NCBI GenBank assembly: GCA_965223355.1
Contig: CBDCWE010000003.1
Location: forward strand, 1,426,001 to 1,490,000
Source of the DNA: Tectiglobus sp965223355
Lineage (GTDB): Bacteria; Pseudomonadota; Alphaproteobacteria; Rhizobiales; Hyphomicrobiaceae
Direction of reading: 5' to 3'
Length of the DNA stretch: 64,000 nucleotides
Position numbers and translations under genes: made by a program. Below are positions 7,807-15,415 of the stretch, in pieces (the stretch's first letter is position 1; each line of letters starts with the position of its first letter). The notes beneath the pieces are model-generated. The model saw only the letters and a program-made list of their open reading frames with translations, made no database searches and was not told the origin of the DNA.

Positions 7807-8919
7807 ATGTCCCGTGCGGTCAAGTATGCAGTGCAGATCGGTGCGGTTGACGAGGTGGGCGCCAGTGACCGTCGGATGTATGACGAAGCCATCATCGACG
7901 CCCGCCTCGCTCAGGACTTGGGCTTCGATGCGGTGTGGATGGTGGAGCACCACTTTTCCGATTACTATCCGACGCCCAATCCTTTGATGTTTCTTTCTCA
8001 CCTTGCCGCGGCGTGTCCGGGCTTGGGGCTCGGCACCGCCGTCATGGTGCTGCCGTGGTATGATCCGGTCCGGCTGGCCGAGGATGTGGCGATGCTTGCC
8101 AACCTGGCCAAGGGCCGTCTCGATATCGGCATGGGGCGGGGCACCGCGAAGCTTGAGTACGATGCGATGCGCGTTTCGATGGCCGAAGCCCGCGACCGCT
8201 TCCGCGAATGCTGGGAGGTTGTGCAACTGGCGCTTCAGGGACAGCCGTTCACATATGACGGCCGGTTCCTCAAGCTTGACCGGCCGATCACCCTGCGTCC
8301 ACAACTGGAGCCGGATCGCGAGATCAACTTCTTTGGTGCGATTGGCAGTCCGGCCAGCGCCGAGATCATGGCCGATCTCAACCTCGCGCCGCTGTCGCTG
8401 GCCCAGTTTCCCGACTACATGCTGGTCAAAATCCTGCAGCGCTGGCGCGAGCGGATGGCGGCGCTGGCACGCCCGTCGCATGCCACCTTCCCGATTTCCG
8501 CCAAGTGTTTTATCGCCGACACAACCGAAGCTGCACGCCGAGAAGCCCGCGGTCATCTGGCCAGGTTCTATCGTTTGCAAGCCGAGCACTATGCCACTGA
8601 CACGACGCCATGGGATGACATTCCCGGTTACGAACAATTCGCCAAGATTTTCACCAACATGAAGCTGATGGGCGATCCCGCCCAAAACGATCCGATCCTC
8701 GATCGCAACCTGATTGGCACAGCGCATGACGTGGCGCTGCGGATCAACGAGCTGAGAGCGATCGGGTTTGATTATTTCATCGTCTCCAACGCAACCCACG
8801 GCGTGCCACGTGACGTCCGCCATCGCATGATGCGCCGGTTCGCCGAAGACGTCATGCCGCTGGTCGAGAGCCTGCCGGTTCCCGATGCGCCGGTCGTCCC
8901 GGTGCGAGCGGCGGGATGA
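7807..8919 (+). CDS. LLM class flavin-dependent oxidoreductase
   Basis: 370 residues of the bacterial luciferase-like (LLM) fold, which uses reduced FMN or F420. Family signatures: DARLAQDLGFDAVWMVEHHF near 35-55, GLGTAVMVLPWYDPVRLAEDVAMLANLAKGRLDIGMGRGT near 77-117, and a C-terminal substrate-gating region. The ATG at 7807 is preceded by GGAGG at 7-base spacing, so the in-frame ATG 63 bases upstream is rejected. It is divergent from the flavin monooxygenase and may belong to the same catabolic task, but this is only neighbourhood. A second LLM enzyme lies at 45672-46736. Reaction and substrate are not determinable from sequence. Confidence 0.87.
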   Translation: MSRAVKYAVQIGAVDEVGASDRRMYDEAIIDARLAQDLGFDAVWMVEHHFSDYYPTPNPLMFLSHLAAACPGLGLGTAVMVLPWYDPVRLAEDVAMLANLAKGRLDIGMGRGTAKLEYDAMRVSMAEARDRFRECWEVVQLALQGQPFTYDGRFLKLDRPITLRPQLEPDREINFFGAIGSPASAEIMADLNLAPLSLAQFPDYMLVKILQRWRERMAALARPSHATFPISAKCFIADTTEAARREARGHLARFYRLQAEHYATDTTPWDDIPGYEQFAKIFTNMKLMGDPAQNDPILDRNLIGTAHDVALRINELRAIGFDYFIVSNATHGVPRDVRHRMMRRFAEDVMPLVESLPVPDAPVVPVRAAG

Positions 8920-9000
8920 ATGCGGCGCCGGCGGTCGTTGCCGGCCTCTACGCGTTGGCTTTGCAGCTGCTCAAGCCGATCGAAACGGTTTCCGACGGTT

Positions 9001-9151
9001 TGCAACGAGGTTGCACGTTTGCATTCGCGAAACCACAACGGCGCAGCGTGACCGTCCGCAGCTTGAGCCGGCGCGTCGACGGCGTTCGTGGACAGCCAGC
9101 TCGATTCAACTTGCATTGCATGGCAATGCACAGTACTTTGCATTACAAAGT
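9001..9151. promoter_or_regulatory. Cluster of three palindromes upstream of the membrane protein/regulator unit
   Basis: Three inverted repeats precede the start codon at 9167: TGCAAC-GAG-GTTGCA (9001-9015), TGCATTGC-ATG-GCAATGCA (9112-9130) and ACTTTG-CATTA-CAAAGT (9135-9151). The last two have centres about 22 bases apart, two helical turns. The third matches 15 of 17 bases of the palindrome over the uppS start (10300-10316). They are good candidates for operators of the winged-helix regulator encoded at 9789-10157. Confidence 0.65.
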
Positions 9152-9166
9152 TAGACGGGAAAGCTT

Positions 9167-9802
9167 ATGAGTGAGTTCGATCGCGCCTTGGCAGATATCG
9201 TAAATATTCGTTCGCGGTTGGCGGCCAGCGCGCTGTTTCAGGGCTTTGGGCCGGTCGTGATCGCCACCACCGGCGGCCTCGGCGCCGGCACGGCCGCCTT
9301 GCAGAGCCTGTGGCCTGCAACCTTTGCCGCCAGCCGCGAGGGTTTTTTCTTCTGGTGGATTGCAGTTGCCATCGTCTGTGCCGGATTGATCGGGGCGGAA
9401 ATGATCGCGCGCTCGCGCCGCATTCACGGCGGCCTGGCCGATGCCATGCTCATCAACGCGGCTGAGCAGTTCCTGCCGGCTGGTCTCGCTGGTGCTGCCA
9501 TTGCCGCCGTCATGTTTCGGTTCGCACCCGACACGCTTTGGATGTTGCCGGGCCTCTGGCAGATCCTGGTTGCACTCGGCCTGTTCTCGGCGGTTCGCAG
9601 TTTGCCGCGTGCAATCAATGTCGTCGGCGCCTGGTATCTGGTCGCCGGCGTCACCGTGCTGATGATCGCTGCGCACGATCACTCACGTCCAGACAACATG
9701 CTGAGCCCATGGCTGATGGGCCTGCCGTTCGCGGTCGGCCAGTTGTTGATGGCGGTTGTGCTTTGGCGGGCAAGCGGTGAGGTTGACCATGGCGAAAGCT
9801 GA
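9167..9802 (+). CDS. Polytopic membrane protein of unknown function
   Basis: 211 residues with about five or six hydrophobic segments (near 25-45, 60-80, 95-117, 125-145, 150-170 and 183-203). It is not recognised as a named family. A short polar N-terminus (MSEFDRALADIVNIRSRLAA) faces the first segment. It starts 16 bases after a palindromic operator-like site and its 3' end overlaps the winged-helix regulator gene by 14 bases, so the two are coupled. This pairing of a membrane protein with a small DNA-binding protein suggests a membrane partner or sensor for the regulator, but that is inference. Confidence 0.75.
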   Translation: MSEFDRALADIVNIRSRLAASALFQGFGPVVIATTGGLGAGTAALQSLWPATFAASREGFFFWWIAVAIVCAGLIGAEMIARSRRIHGGLADAMLINAAEQFLPAGLAGAAIAAVMFRFAPDTLWMLPGLWQILVALGLFSAVRSLPRAINVVGAWYLVAGVTVLMIAAHDHSRPDNMLSPWLMGLPFAVGQLLMAVVLWRASGEVDHGES

Positions 9803-10157
9803 TCCGACCATTGCGCGCTATGCCTATGGCGGGCTCGAGCGGGTTTTTCATGAAAAGGCGCGGCTTGGCATTGTGACCTCGCTCGTCGGCCATCCGGATG
9901 GCCTTACATTCACTGAACTCAAGCAGCTGTGCGGGCTGACAGATGGCAACCTCAGCCGCCATATTCAAATCCTGGAAGAGGACAAGGTTGTCGCCGTCAA
10001 GAAGGGCTTTGTGCGCAAACGACCGATGACGACATGCACGCTGACCAAGGTTGGTCGGGAACGGTTTGCCGCCTATGTCGATGAGCTGGAACGTGTGGTG
10101 CGTGACGCCGAAGCATCAACTGTCGCACTCAGAAAGGTCAAATTGAAACCAGAGTAG
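9789..10157 (+). CDS. Winged-helix transcriptional regulator (HTH_34/MarR-like)
   Basis: 122 residues. After a short N-terminal helix the winged helix reads KARLGIVTSLVGHPDGLTFTELKQLCGLTDGNLSRHIQILEEDKVV (recognition helix around TDGNLSRHIQILEE), followed by the wing KKGFVRKRPMTTCTLTKVGRERF and a C-terminal dimerisation helix. This resembles the small winged-helix family PF13601, distant from MarR. The start at ATG 9789 overlaps the upstream gene by 14 bases. Palindromes at 9112-9151 and 10300-10316 flank its transcription unit and uppS and are the obvious targets, implying autoregulation and control of uppS. Confidence 0.85.
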   Translation: MAKADPTIARYAYGGLERVFHEKARLGIVTSLVGHPDGLTFTELKQLCGLTDGNLSRHIQILEEDKVVAVKKGFVRKRPMTTCTLTKVGRERFAAYVDELERVVRDAEASTVALRKVKLKPE

Positions 10158-10299
10158 GACGGTCGTGCCGTCTCTCACAGCGTGCCGTCTCGCAATGCGT
10201 GCCGTCTCGCAAGGAGAGGTCCGCGCATCGGGTAAGGGTTGATCAATCGGAGGCGCAAGCCTCTCAACGCGCAAGCTAGCGCATTTTTTGGGAAAGGGA

Positions 10300-10316
10300 A
10301 CTTTGCAATGCAAAGT
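10300..10316. promoter_or_regulatory. Palindromic operator candidate over the uppS start codon
   Basis: ACTTTGC-AAT-GCAAAGT is a perfect inverted repeat containing the uppS ATG (10308-10310). It differs in two of 17 bases from the site at 9135-9151. Binding here would block initiation or, in mRNA, a stem would hide the start codon. The Shine-Dalgarno-like GGGAAAGGG lies just upstream. Confidence 0.65.
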
Positions 10317-11033
10317 AATGTGGAATGCAAAATTGATATCGCCATCATCATGGACGGCAACGGGCGATGGGCGACGAAGAGGGGGCTGCCGCGCAGTGCC
10401 GGGCACCAAGCCGGCGTCTCGGCGTTGCGCACGACCGTCGCCGCTGCCGCCAGGCTCGGTGTCAAATCACTGACCGTCTATGCGTTCTCGGCAGAGAACT
10501 GGCAGCGTCCAGAGCCCGAAGTGTCAGCGCTGATGTCGCTGGTGCGCCGCTTCATGTCGCAGGAGCTGGCAAACCTCTACGCTCAAAATATTCGTCTCAC
10601 CTTCATTGGTCGGCGCGACCGTATCGATCCGGATATCGCGGCCCACATGATGCACGCCGAGGCGATCACGTGTGACCGCACCGCTTTGCACCTTCGTATC
10701 GCGCTCGATTATTCGGCGCGCGATGCGATCCTGCGCGTTGCTGATCGGTTTGCACGGGTCGGCGCCTCGCGCGATGCGTTCGGACGTGCGCTTGCCGATG
10801 ACGGCGGCCCGGAAACCCTCGACCTTTTGATCCGGACCGGCGGCGAAAAGCGCCTGTCAGACTTTCTGTTGTGGGAGGCAGCCTACGCCGAGTTGTGGTT
10901 CACCGAGACGCTGTGGCCCGACTTTGATGCTGCAACCTTGGCCGCAGCAATCGAAGACTTTCAACAGCGCGACCGCCGCTTTGGTGGCTTGCCGCGCAGC
11001 GAAAACGGGTTGGGATCGGGCGCGGTGCAGTAG
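10308..11033 (+). CDS. uppS: Polyprenyl diphosphate synthase (cis-prenyltransferase, UppS family)
   Basis: 241 residues with every cis-prenyltransferase motif: DIAIIMDGNGRWA (catalytic Asp), GHQAGVSALRTTV, LTVYAFSAENWQRP, DLLIRTGGEKRLSDFLLWEAAYAELWFTETLWPDF. The family condenses isopentenyl diphosphate onto an allylic primer to give Z-polyprenyl diphosphate, in bacteria usually the undecaprenyl carrier for cell-wall synthesis. In most alphaproteobacteria the essential uppS sits between frr and cdsA. Neither is here, so this is probably a second copy with its own regulator; product chain length is open. ATG 10308 has GGGAAAGGG upstream and lies inside a palindrome. A TTG at 10239 would add an unrelated extension. 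Confidence 0.9.
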   Translation: MQSNVECKIDIAIIMDGNGRWATKRGLPRSAGHQAGVSALRTTVAAAARLGVKSLTVYAFSAENWQRPEPEVSALMSLVRRFMSQELANLYAQNIRLTFIGRRDRIDPDIAAHMMHAEAITCDRTALHLRIALDYSARDAILRVADRFARVGASRDAFGRALADDGGPETLDLLIRTGGEKRLSDFLLWEAAYAELWFTETLWPDFDAATLAAAIEDFQQRDRRFGGLPRSENGLGSGAVQ

Positions 11034-11209
11034 CGAGAATGCGCCGGCAACGCCTGCCGGCTGTCCGGTCAAACCGGCACGGGGTGAGGCCGCCGCACGC
11101 TCCGCACTGACCTGATCATCAAGTCCATTTGCAAACCGCGTCAAACCAAACCGGCGCCTGCAAAGTGCCGGTGGCAGGTAAGGTTTGCCTTCGACCAGGA
11201 CATTTTGTC

Positions 11210-12718
11210 ATGCGTATCCTCCTGATCAACGTTCCGCACACCGCGATCGGCAGTCGTATCCCTGATGACCATTTGCCGCCGCTCGGGCTGCTTTGTGTGG
11301 CCGGACCGTTGATCGATGATGGTCACGACGTGCAATTGATCGATGGTGATCTGCGACCTTCGCAGCCGGCGGAATTGATACATGCGGCGCTCGCCATCGA
11401 GCCCGACGCACTGTTGTTTGGTCATGCCGGCTCGACGTCCGCGCACCCGACCATCGCCAAGATCGCCGGCGCCGTTGCCCGCCTCCGACCGGAAACCTTC
11501 ATCATCTACGGCAACGTCTATCCGACCTATCATTGGCGCGACATATTGCGCGAAGAGCCTTATGTCACGGCGGTCGTGCGCGGCGAAGGCGAAGAGACGA
11601 CGCGTCGGCTGATTGCGGCGCTGGAAGCGCGCCGCGCGCTCGATGACGTCGATGGCATCGCTTTTGTCAAAGACGGCGTGCCATTCGCCACCCAGCCGGC
11701 AGCGGTCATCAAGGACCTTGATGCCTATCGCGTTGCCTGGGAGCTGATCGATCACAAAGACTACAGTTATTGGGGTGGCAAGCGGGCGGTGGTCGCCCAG
11801 CTTTCACGCGGCTGCCCGCATCTTTGCACCTACTGCGGTCAGCGCGGGTTCTGGTCGCGCTGGCGCCATCGTGATCCGGTTGCCTTTGCCAGGGAGCTGG
11901 CGCGCTTGCATCGCGAGGAGGGTATCGAAGTGGTCAATCTCGCCGATGAGAACCCGACCACATCGCGCCGCGTCTGGCGCCGGTTCCTCGAGGCGATGAT
12001 CGCTGAAGACGTTGACCTGAAGATTATCGGCACGACGCGGGCAAGCGACATCGTGCGCGATGCCGACATTCTGCATCTCTACCGCAAGGCCGGGGTCATT
12101 CGCTTTCTCATCGGCACCGAGAGTACGGATGCGGTCACGCTCGAAAGGGTCAGGAAGGGATCGACGACGGCGATCGACTATAAGGCGATCCGATTGATGC
12201 GTGAAAACGGGATCCTGTCGCTGGCAAGCTGGGTGGTCGGCTTCGAGGACGAGACCGATCGAGACTATTGGCGCGGGTTGCGCCAGTTAATCGCCTACGA
12301 TCCGGACCAGATTATCATGCTCTATGTCACGCCCCATCGCTGGACACCGTTTTATGCCGGGTCGGCATCACGCCGGGTGATCCAAACGGATCGCAGGCGC
12401 TGGGACTATAAGCATCAGGTGCTCGCAAATGCGCGCTTGCCGGCGTGGCGTATTTTGTTGTGGGTCAAAACCATCGAGGTTGTCGTGCCGACGCGGCCGA
12501 AGGCGCTCTATCGCACGTTGTTTCATCCTGATCCGGTGCTGCGCCAGTCAATGCGGTGGTACGCGCAGATGGGCCGCCGCGTCTGGTGCCACGAGATTCT
12601 GGATTTCCTGCGTTCGGCGCTGACCAGGAACGGTCCGACACTGACGCAGTTCGGGGGCGCTCCCGATCGCGCACATGAATACGCGATGCGGACCAAGCCG
12701 CCGCCACAGCGACCGTAG
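11210..12718 (+). CDS. B12-binding radical SAM enzyme, BchE (Mg-protoporphyrin cyclase)-like
   Basis: 502 residues. The N-terminal 150 residues are a cobalamin-binding-type domain (MRILLINVPHTAIG, PPLGLLCVAG, YGNVYPTYHWRDILREEPYV, VVRGEGEET). The radical SAM core begins LSRGCPHLCTYCGQRGFW with Cys 202, 206 and 209 in CxxxCxxC for the 4Fe-4S cluster. The segments LADENPTTSRR, IGTTRASDIVRD, IGTESTDAVTLERVRKG and VVGFEDET follow the order in BchE, the anaerobic oxidative cyclase of bacteriochlorophyll synthesis. No other photosynthesis gene is in the window, so a different substrate is likely, possibly the polyprenyl product of the UppS paralogue. ATG 11210 has AGGA 9 bases upstream. A half-site GCAAAGT lies at 11160-11166. 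Confidence 0.8.
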   Translation: MRILLINVPHTAIGSRIPDDHLPPLGLLCVAGPLIDDGHDVQLIDGDLRPSQPAELIHAALAIEPDALLFGHAGSTSAHPTIAKIAGAVARLRPETFIIYGNVYPTYHWRDILREEPYVTAVVRGEGEETTRRLIAALEARRALDDVDGIAFVKDGVPFATQPAAVIKDLDAYRVAWELIDHKDYSYWGGKRAVVAQLSRGCPHLCTYCGQRGFWSRWRHRDPVAFARELARLHREEGIEVVNLADENPTTSRRVWRRFLEAMIAEDVDLKIIGTTRASDIVRDADILHLYRKAGVIRFLIGTESTDAVTLERVRKGSTTAIDYKAIRLMRENGILSLASWVVGFEDETDRDYWRGLRQLIAYDPDQIIMLYVTPHRWTPFYAGSASRRVIQTDRRRWDYKHQVLANARLPAWRILLWVKTIEVVVPTRPKALYRTLFHPDPVLRQSMRWYAQMGRRVWCHEILDFLRSALTRNGPTLTQFGGAPDRAHEYAMRTKPPPQRP

Positions 12719-12853
12719 CGGCGGCGCGCGGCGGCGCCCGTGGACGAATTGGACGAGGTGGGTGAGCCGCTGTCGGGCGGCCCTCCCCGCCACACTCGAA
12801 TCTGATTTGCCCGCTCTCGGGAACCCCTCAGGTTCCGTCTGTGAGTTTACGGC

Positions 12854-13046
12854 CTAGTGGTCTGTATCTAACGTTTGGTTCCGGCTTTAATCGCTTCGAG
12901 TTTCTCAAGAGCGCGGCGTTTGCGTGCAAGAATGTTGGCGGCGGGCTTGGTCCACACATGAGGTTTGGCGGCGGCGTTGTGGCGCAGGAGATAATCCTCG
13001 ATTGCCGCCTCGAGCTCGGTTGAAAAGATCTGAATTTCGCACCTCA
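12854..13046 (-). pseudogene. IS630-family transposase remnant, C-terminal end with its terminal repeat
   Basis: The minus strand from about 13046 to the TAG at 12870-12868 encodes an IS630-type tail (IEDYLLRHNAAAKPHVWTKP followed by ANILARKRRALEKL). The rest of the transposase is absent. Just beyond the stop lies CTAGTGGTCTGTATC (12854-12868), identical to the tip of the 268-bp MITE at 59011-59278, so this is probably the element's terminal inverted repeat. Confidence 0.8.
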
Positions 13047-13138
13047 TGGTTCAGTGTCAATCGATAGCAGGCTTTGACATATGCAGCGCGCAGCTGATAC
13101 GCATGACGGAGTGTTCGTGGCCCGTTTTGGGACGCCCG

Positions 13139-13993
13139 ATGTCTGACATTTTGATCGATAACGTCGGCAAGGCCTGGCCCATCAATGGTGGTATCCTGAA
13201 TCGAAATTTTGGTGCCAGCACACGCAACCTTGCCCTACCAGGATTTCTTGTTCGCAACCTCGGCTTTGTGCGTATCGGAACAGTCGGCCATTCTGCTGTC
13301 ATTTGGGTTACCCCTGCCCGCCTGCGCGTTCGCAGCTATTGCGCCGCCGCTGGTGTAATCGACAAGCTCAATCCTGATCGCGTCCGCCTGAGTTGGTATG
13401 ACAGGATTTGGCAACACGAAATCCTCCCAGATGTTCGATCATGCTGTCGACGCCTGCGGAGCTTGATGCAGAGCCATTCAGGAAAGGCATCTCACCGATA
13501 CCTGTCCGAGCCGCGAGATGTTGAGCAAATGCCCAAAGGCACATCACTGAGCGCTCTGCTAGACGCTTGGCGCGAAACAGGCGGGACATTGACGACCGAC
13601 CATTCGCCACGGCTGTTTCGCGAAGTCCTTCGTTCTAAGTTCACAGTTATCGAGCATTGCAGTGACAGCGGACAACTCGTCTTTGCCGAGATTGGCGAGG
13701 GGTTCGTCATGTACAAGCCCGGCTGGGCTCATCGTTTTATTGGTTGCCTCGTTGACCATCAGCCCGACTATGCTTATGGCCGCGCCGTCGCGAGCGACTG
13801 GCGCAACGCTTTGTTGGCCGGCGAGCCACGCGCCGTCGATGTCGATGCTTGTGTGCAGCCCACCGACTCAGAAGAAGCGTCTCATCATTTGCGCTATACT
13901 CGACTGATGCTTCCCATCACTCTGTCGGGGCAAGCTGTGCAACTACTGAGCGCCACGCTGCCTGACGAGAGCATCGACTTGCGGGGAAGCTAA
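13139..13993 (+). CDS. Hypothetical protein, possible PAS-like domain in C-terminal half
   Basis: 284 residues from the ATG at 13139 (MSDILIDNVGKAWPI). Not confidently recognised. The C-terminal half (FTVIEHCSDSGQLVFAEIGE, then WRNALLAGEPRAVD, then YTRLMLPITLSGQAVQLLSA) has the layout of the PAS-like domains of small alphaproteobacterial signalling proteins (PF07310-like). That resemblance is tentative. Base composition is less GC-rich and codon use less biased than in neighbouring metabolic genes. The gene sits between an IS630 remnant and a broken GNAT gene, fitting acquired DNA. It converges with and overlaps the GNAT pseudogene by about 50 bases. Start choice is uncertain; an upstream in-frame start would run into the IS remnant. 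Confidence 0.6.
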   Translation: MSDILIDNVGKAWPINGGILNRNFGASTRNLALPGFLVRNLGFVRIGTVGHSAVIWVTPARLRVRSYCAAAGVIDKLNPDRVRLSWYDRIWQHEILPDVRSCCRRLRSLMQSHSGKASHRYLSEPRDVEQMPKGTSLSALLDAWRETGGTLTTDHSPRLFREVLRSKFTVIEHCSDSGQLVFAEIGEGFVMYKPGWAHRFIGCLVDHQPDYAYGRAVASDWRNALLAGEPRAVDVDACVQPTDSEEASHHLRYTRLMLPITLSGQAVQLLSATLPDESIDLRGS

Positions 13994-14755
13994 ATCCTCG
14001 AGCATCACCGAAAACAGATCGTTTATGACCTGCATGGGCGTTGCCCTGCACAGCGTCATATCAAGCACACCGTCGGGCCTCGAAGGTGAGTTGTGCATCC
14101 GCACTAACTTTGGAGCAATGTCACGCCAGCCTGTGCGGCGGTGGTAGTCGCGATTCAGGTTAGTCGGCGTAACAATCCTACATAGATGGTCCAGATCCCA
14201 CAGTGCTAGCGGAAGCGCTTTGATGACCCGAGTTATATACCGAGTCCTTCCGCCGCCGCGCACAGACGGATGAAACCATAGGCCGCCAATGTAAGCGCAA
14301 CGCCCGCCTAGGTCGTCGGCGCGATCGGTTGTTACCTCACAACGCTCGTGTGGCAATGCCCACCGCTCTACATCTCCGTAGAACAGTCGCAGGGATTCTG
14401 CTTCCGCACGAAAGCTCGATCTTGTCCAATCGAAGAGCCGTGCCGCATGCGTCGTGACGACATTTCCATGCGCATTGCGCCCGAACACCACGACGCCGGT
14501 TTCATCGCTCGCTCCGCCCTCGTTGGGCCGAAATGTCGTCGTGATCGGCATCCAGCTATCTTGATTGCGCTAATTGACGTCCATGAGTTCATCGAACGTA
14601 CCGATCTCTAACGTGATCCCATGGGATGCCGCATTCTCGGCCGCCATGATGAAGAAGCGTGCAAGAAGTTCGTCCGGGCCAAACTTGATTTCGATCGCGT
14701 CGAGAAAGGATTCCGAATTTGCTCGACCCAGGTGCCAGTGTGAGTTGGTTTGCAT
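13943..14755 (-). pseudogene. GNAT-like N-acyltransferase broken by an in-frame TAG
   Basis: Starting at ATG 14755 (behind AGGGAG) the frame runs MQTNSHWHLGRANSESFLDA through DELMDVN, then meets TAG at 14572-14570. It continues in the same frame as RNQDSWMPITTTFRP and goes on for 200 more residues to 13943. The two parts read as one protein across the stop (ELMDVN-x-RNQDSWMP). The downstream part contains a GNAT-like core (VVVFGRNAHGNVVTTHAARLFDW, FRAEAESLRLFYGD, YIGGLWFHPSVRGGGRTRYI). A single base change would account for it. It may be dead, or the downstream part may be made from the ATG at 14551. Confidence 0.7.
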
Positions 14756-14903
14756 TGTGTTGATCTCCCTATCATCAAGGTTGAGACCAACAGTCCTCGC
14801 CCAATCTTACGATCTCTGCGAGCAGATTGGTTGCTTTTCGCTATATTGCGCTGCCATACTTTCAGCTTGGTGATTATCGAGGAAGTTTGTCCACTAGGGT
14901 TCG

Positions 14904-15344
14904 ATGAAGCGAATGAGTTCAAATCAATTGCCTGCCCGCATTCCGCCGCGCCGACCATCTGAGATTAACGTTTTGGTTGGCCAACGTTTGCGTAACCGAC
15001 GACAGATACTTGGCATGACACAGGAAAAGCTCGCACGTCATTGCAACATCTCCCCTCAGCAGATCCAGAAATATGAATCTGGATCGAGCGGACTTCGTGC
15101 GTCACGACTTGTCCAACTGGCTGACATTCTAGCAATTCCCGTCGAATTCTTCTTCGGCGGCTTGACCAACCAATCCGATGTCCCGGAAGATCAGTTCGCT
15201 CTGCTCACCGATCCTAAGTTTGCTGAGCTGGCCGGCCTCTATCTCGAAATTCCAACCGATGATTTGAAGTGCGCCGTCGTAACACTCGCTCGTTCGCTGG
15301 CCGCCCAGCCTGCCGTCAGGAGTGTGTTAGCAGCGAATGACTAG
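14904..15344 (+). CDS. XRE-family helix-turn-helix regulator
   Basis: 146 residues. A Cro/C1-type HTH spans about residues 23-78: LVGQRLRNRRQILGMTQEKLARHCNISPQQIQKYESG, with the recognition helix SPQQIQKYESG. The C-terminal part (PVEFFFGGLTNQSD onward) is typical of alphaproteobacterial regulators of this size. Two ATGs (14904 and 14913) are possible. The gene is divergent from the broken GNAT gene and lies in the same less GC-rich patch, so it may have controlled that gene or the PAS-like gene. Its TAG stop is part of a CTAG 11 bases upstream of a solo family A hairpin. Confidence 0.87.
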   Translation: MKRMSSNQLPARIPPRRPSEINVLVGQRLRNRRQILGMTQEKLARHCNISPQQIQKYESGSSGLRASRLVQLADILAIPVEFFFGGLTNQSDVPEDQFALLTDPKFAELAGLYLEIPTDDLKCAVVTLARSLAAQPAVRSVLAAND

Positions 15345-15354
15345 TCCTGACACG

Positions 15355-15415
15355 CTAGAGCAACCTGCCTTTATTCGGGATCGTTCCGATTCCGAATAAA
15401 GGCAGGTTGCTCTAG
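15355..15415. repeat. Solo hairpin 2 of family A repeat
   Basis: 61 bp: a perfect 24-bp inverted repeat starting CTAGAGCAACCTGCC and ending GGCAGGTTGCTCTAG around a 13-nt centre. Only hairpin 2 is present and CTAG flanks both sides. The right CTAG supplies the stop codon of the Ddl-like gene on the minus strand. It would terminate both convergent genes. Confidence 0.92.

Noticed and set aside
11210..12718. A bacteriochlorophyll biosynthesis cluster
   Set aside because: Only one BchE-like gene is present, with no other bch, crt or puf gene in 64 kb, so a photosynthetic role is not claimed.
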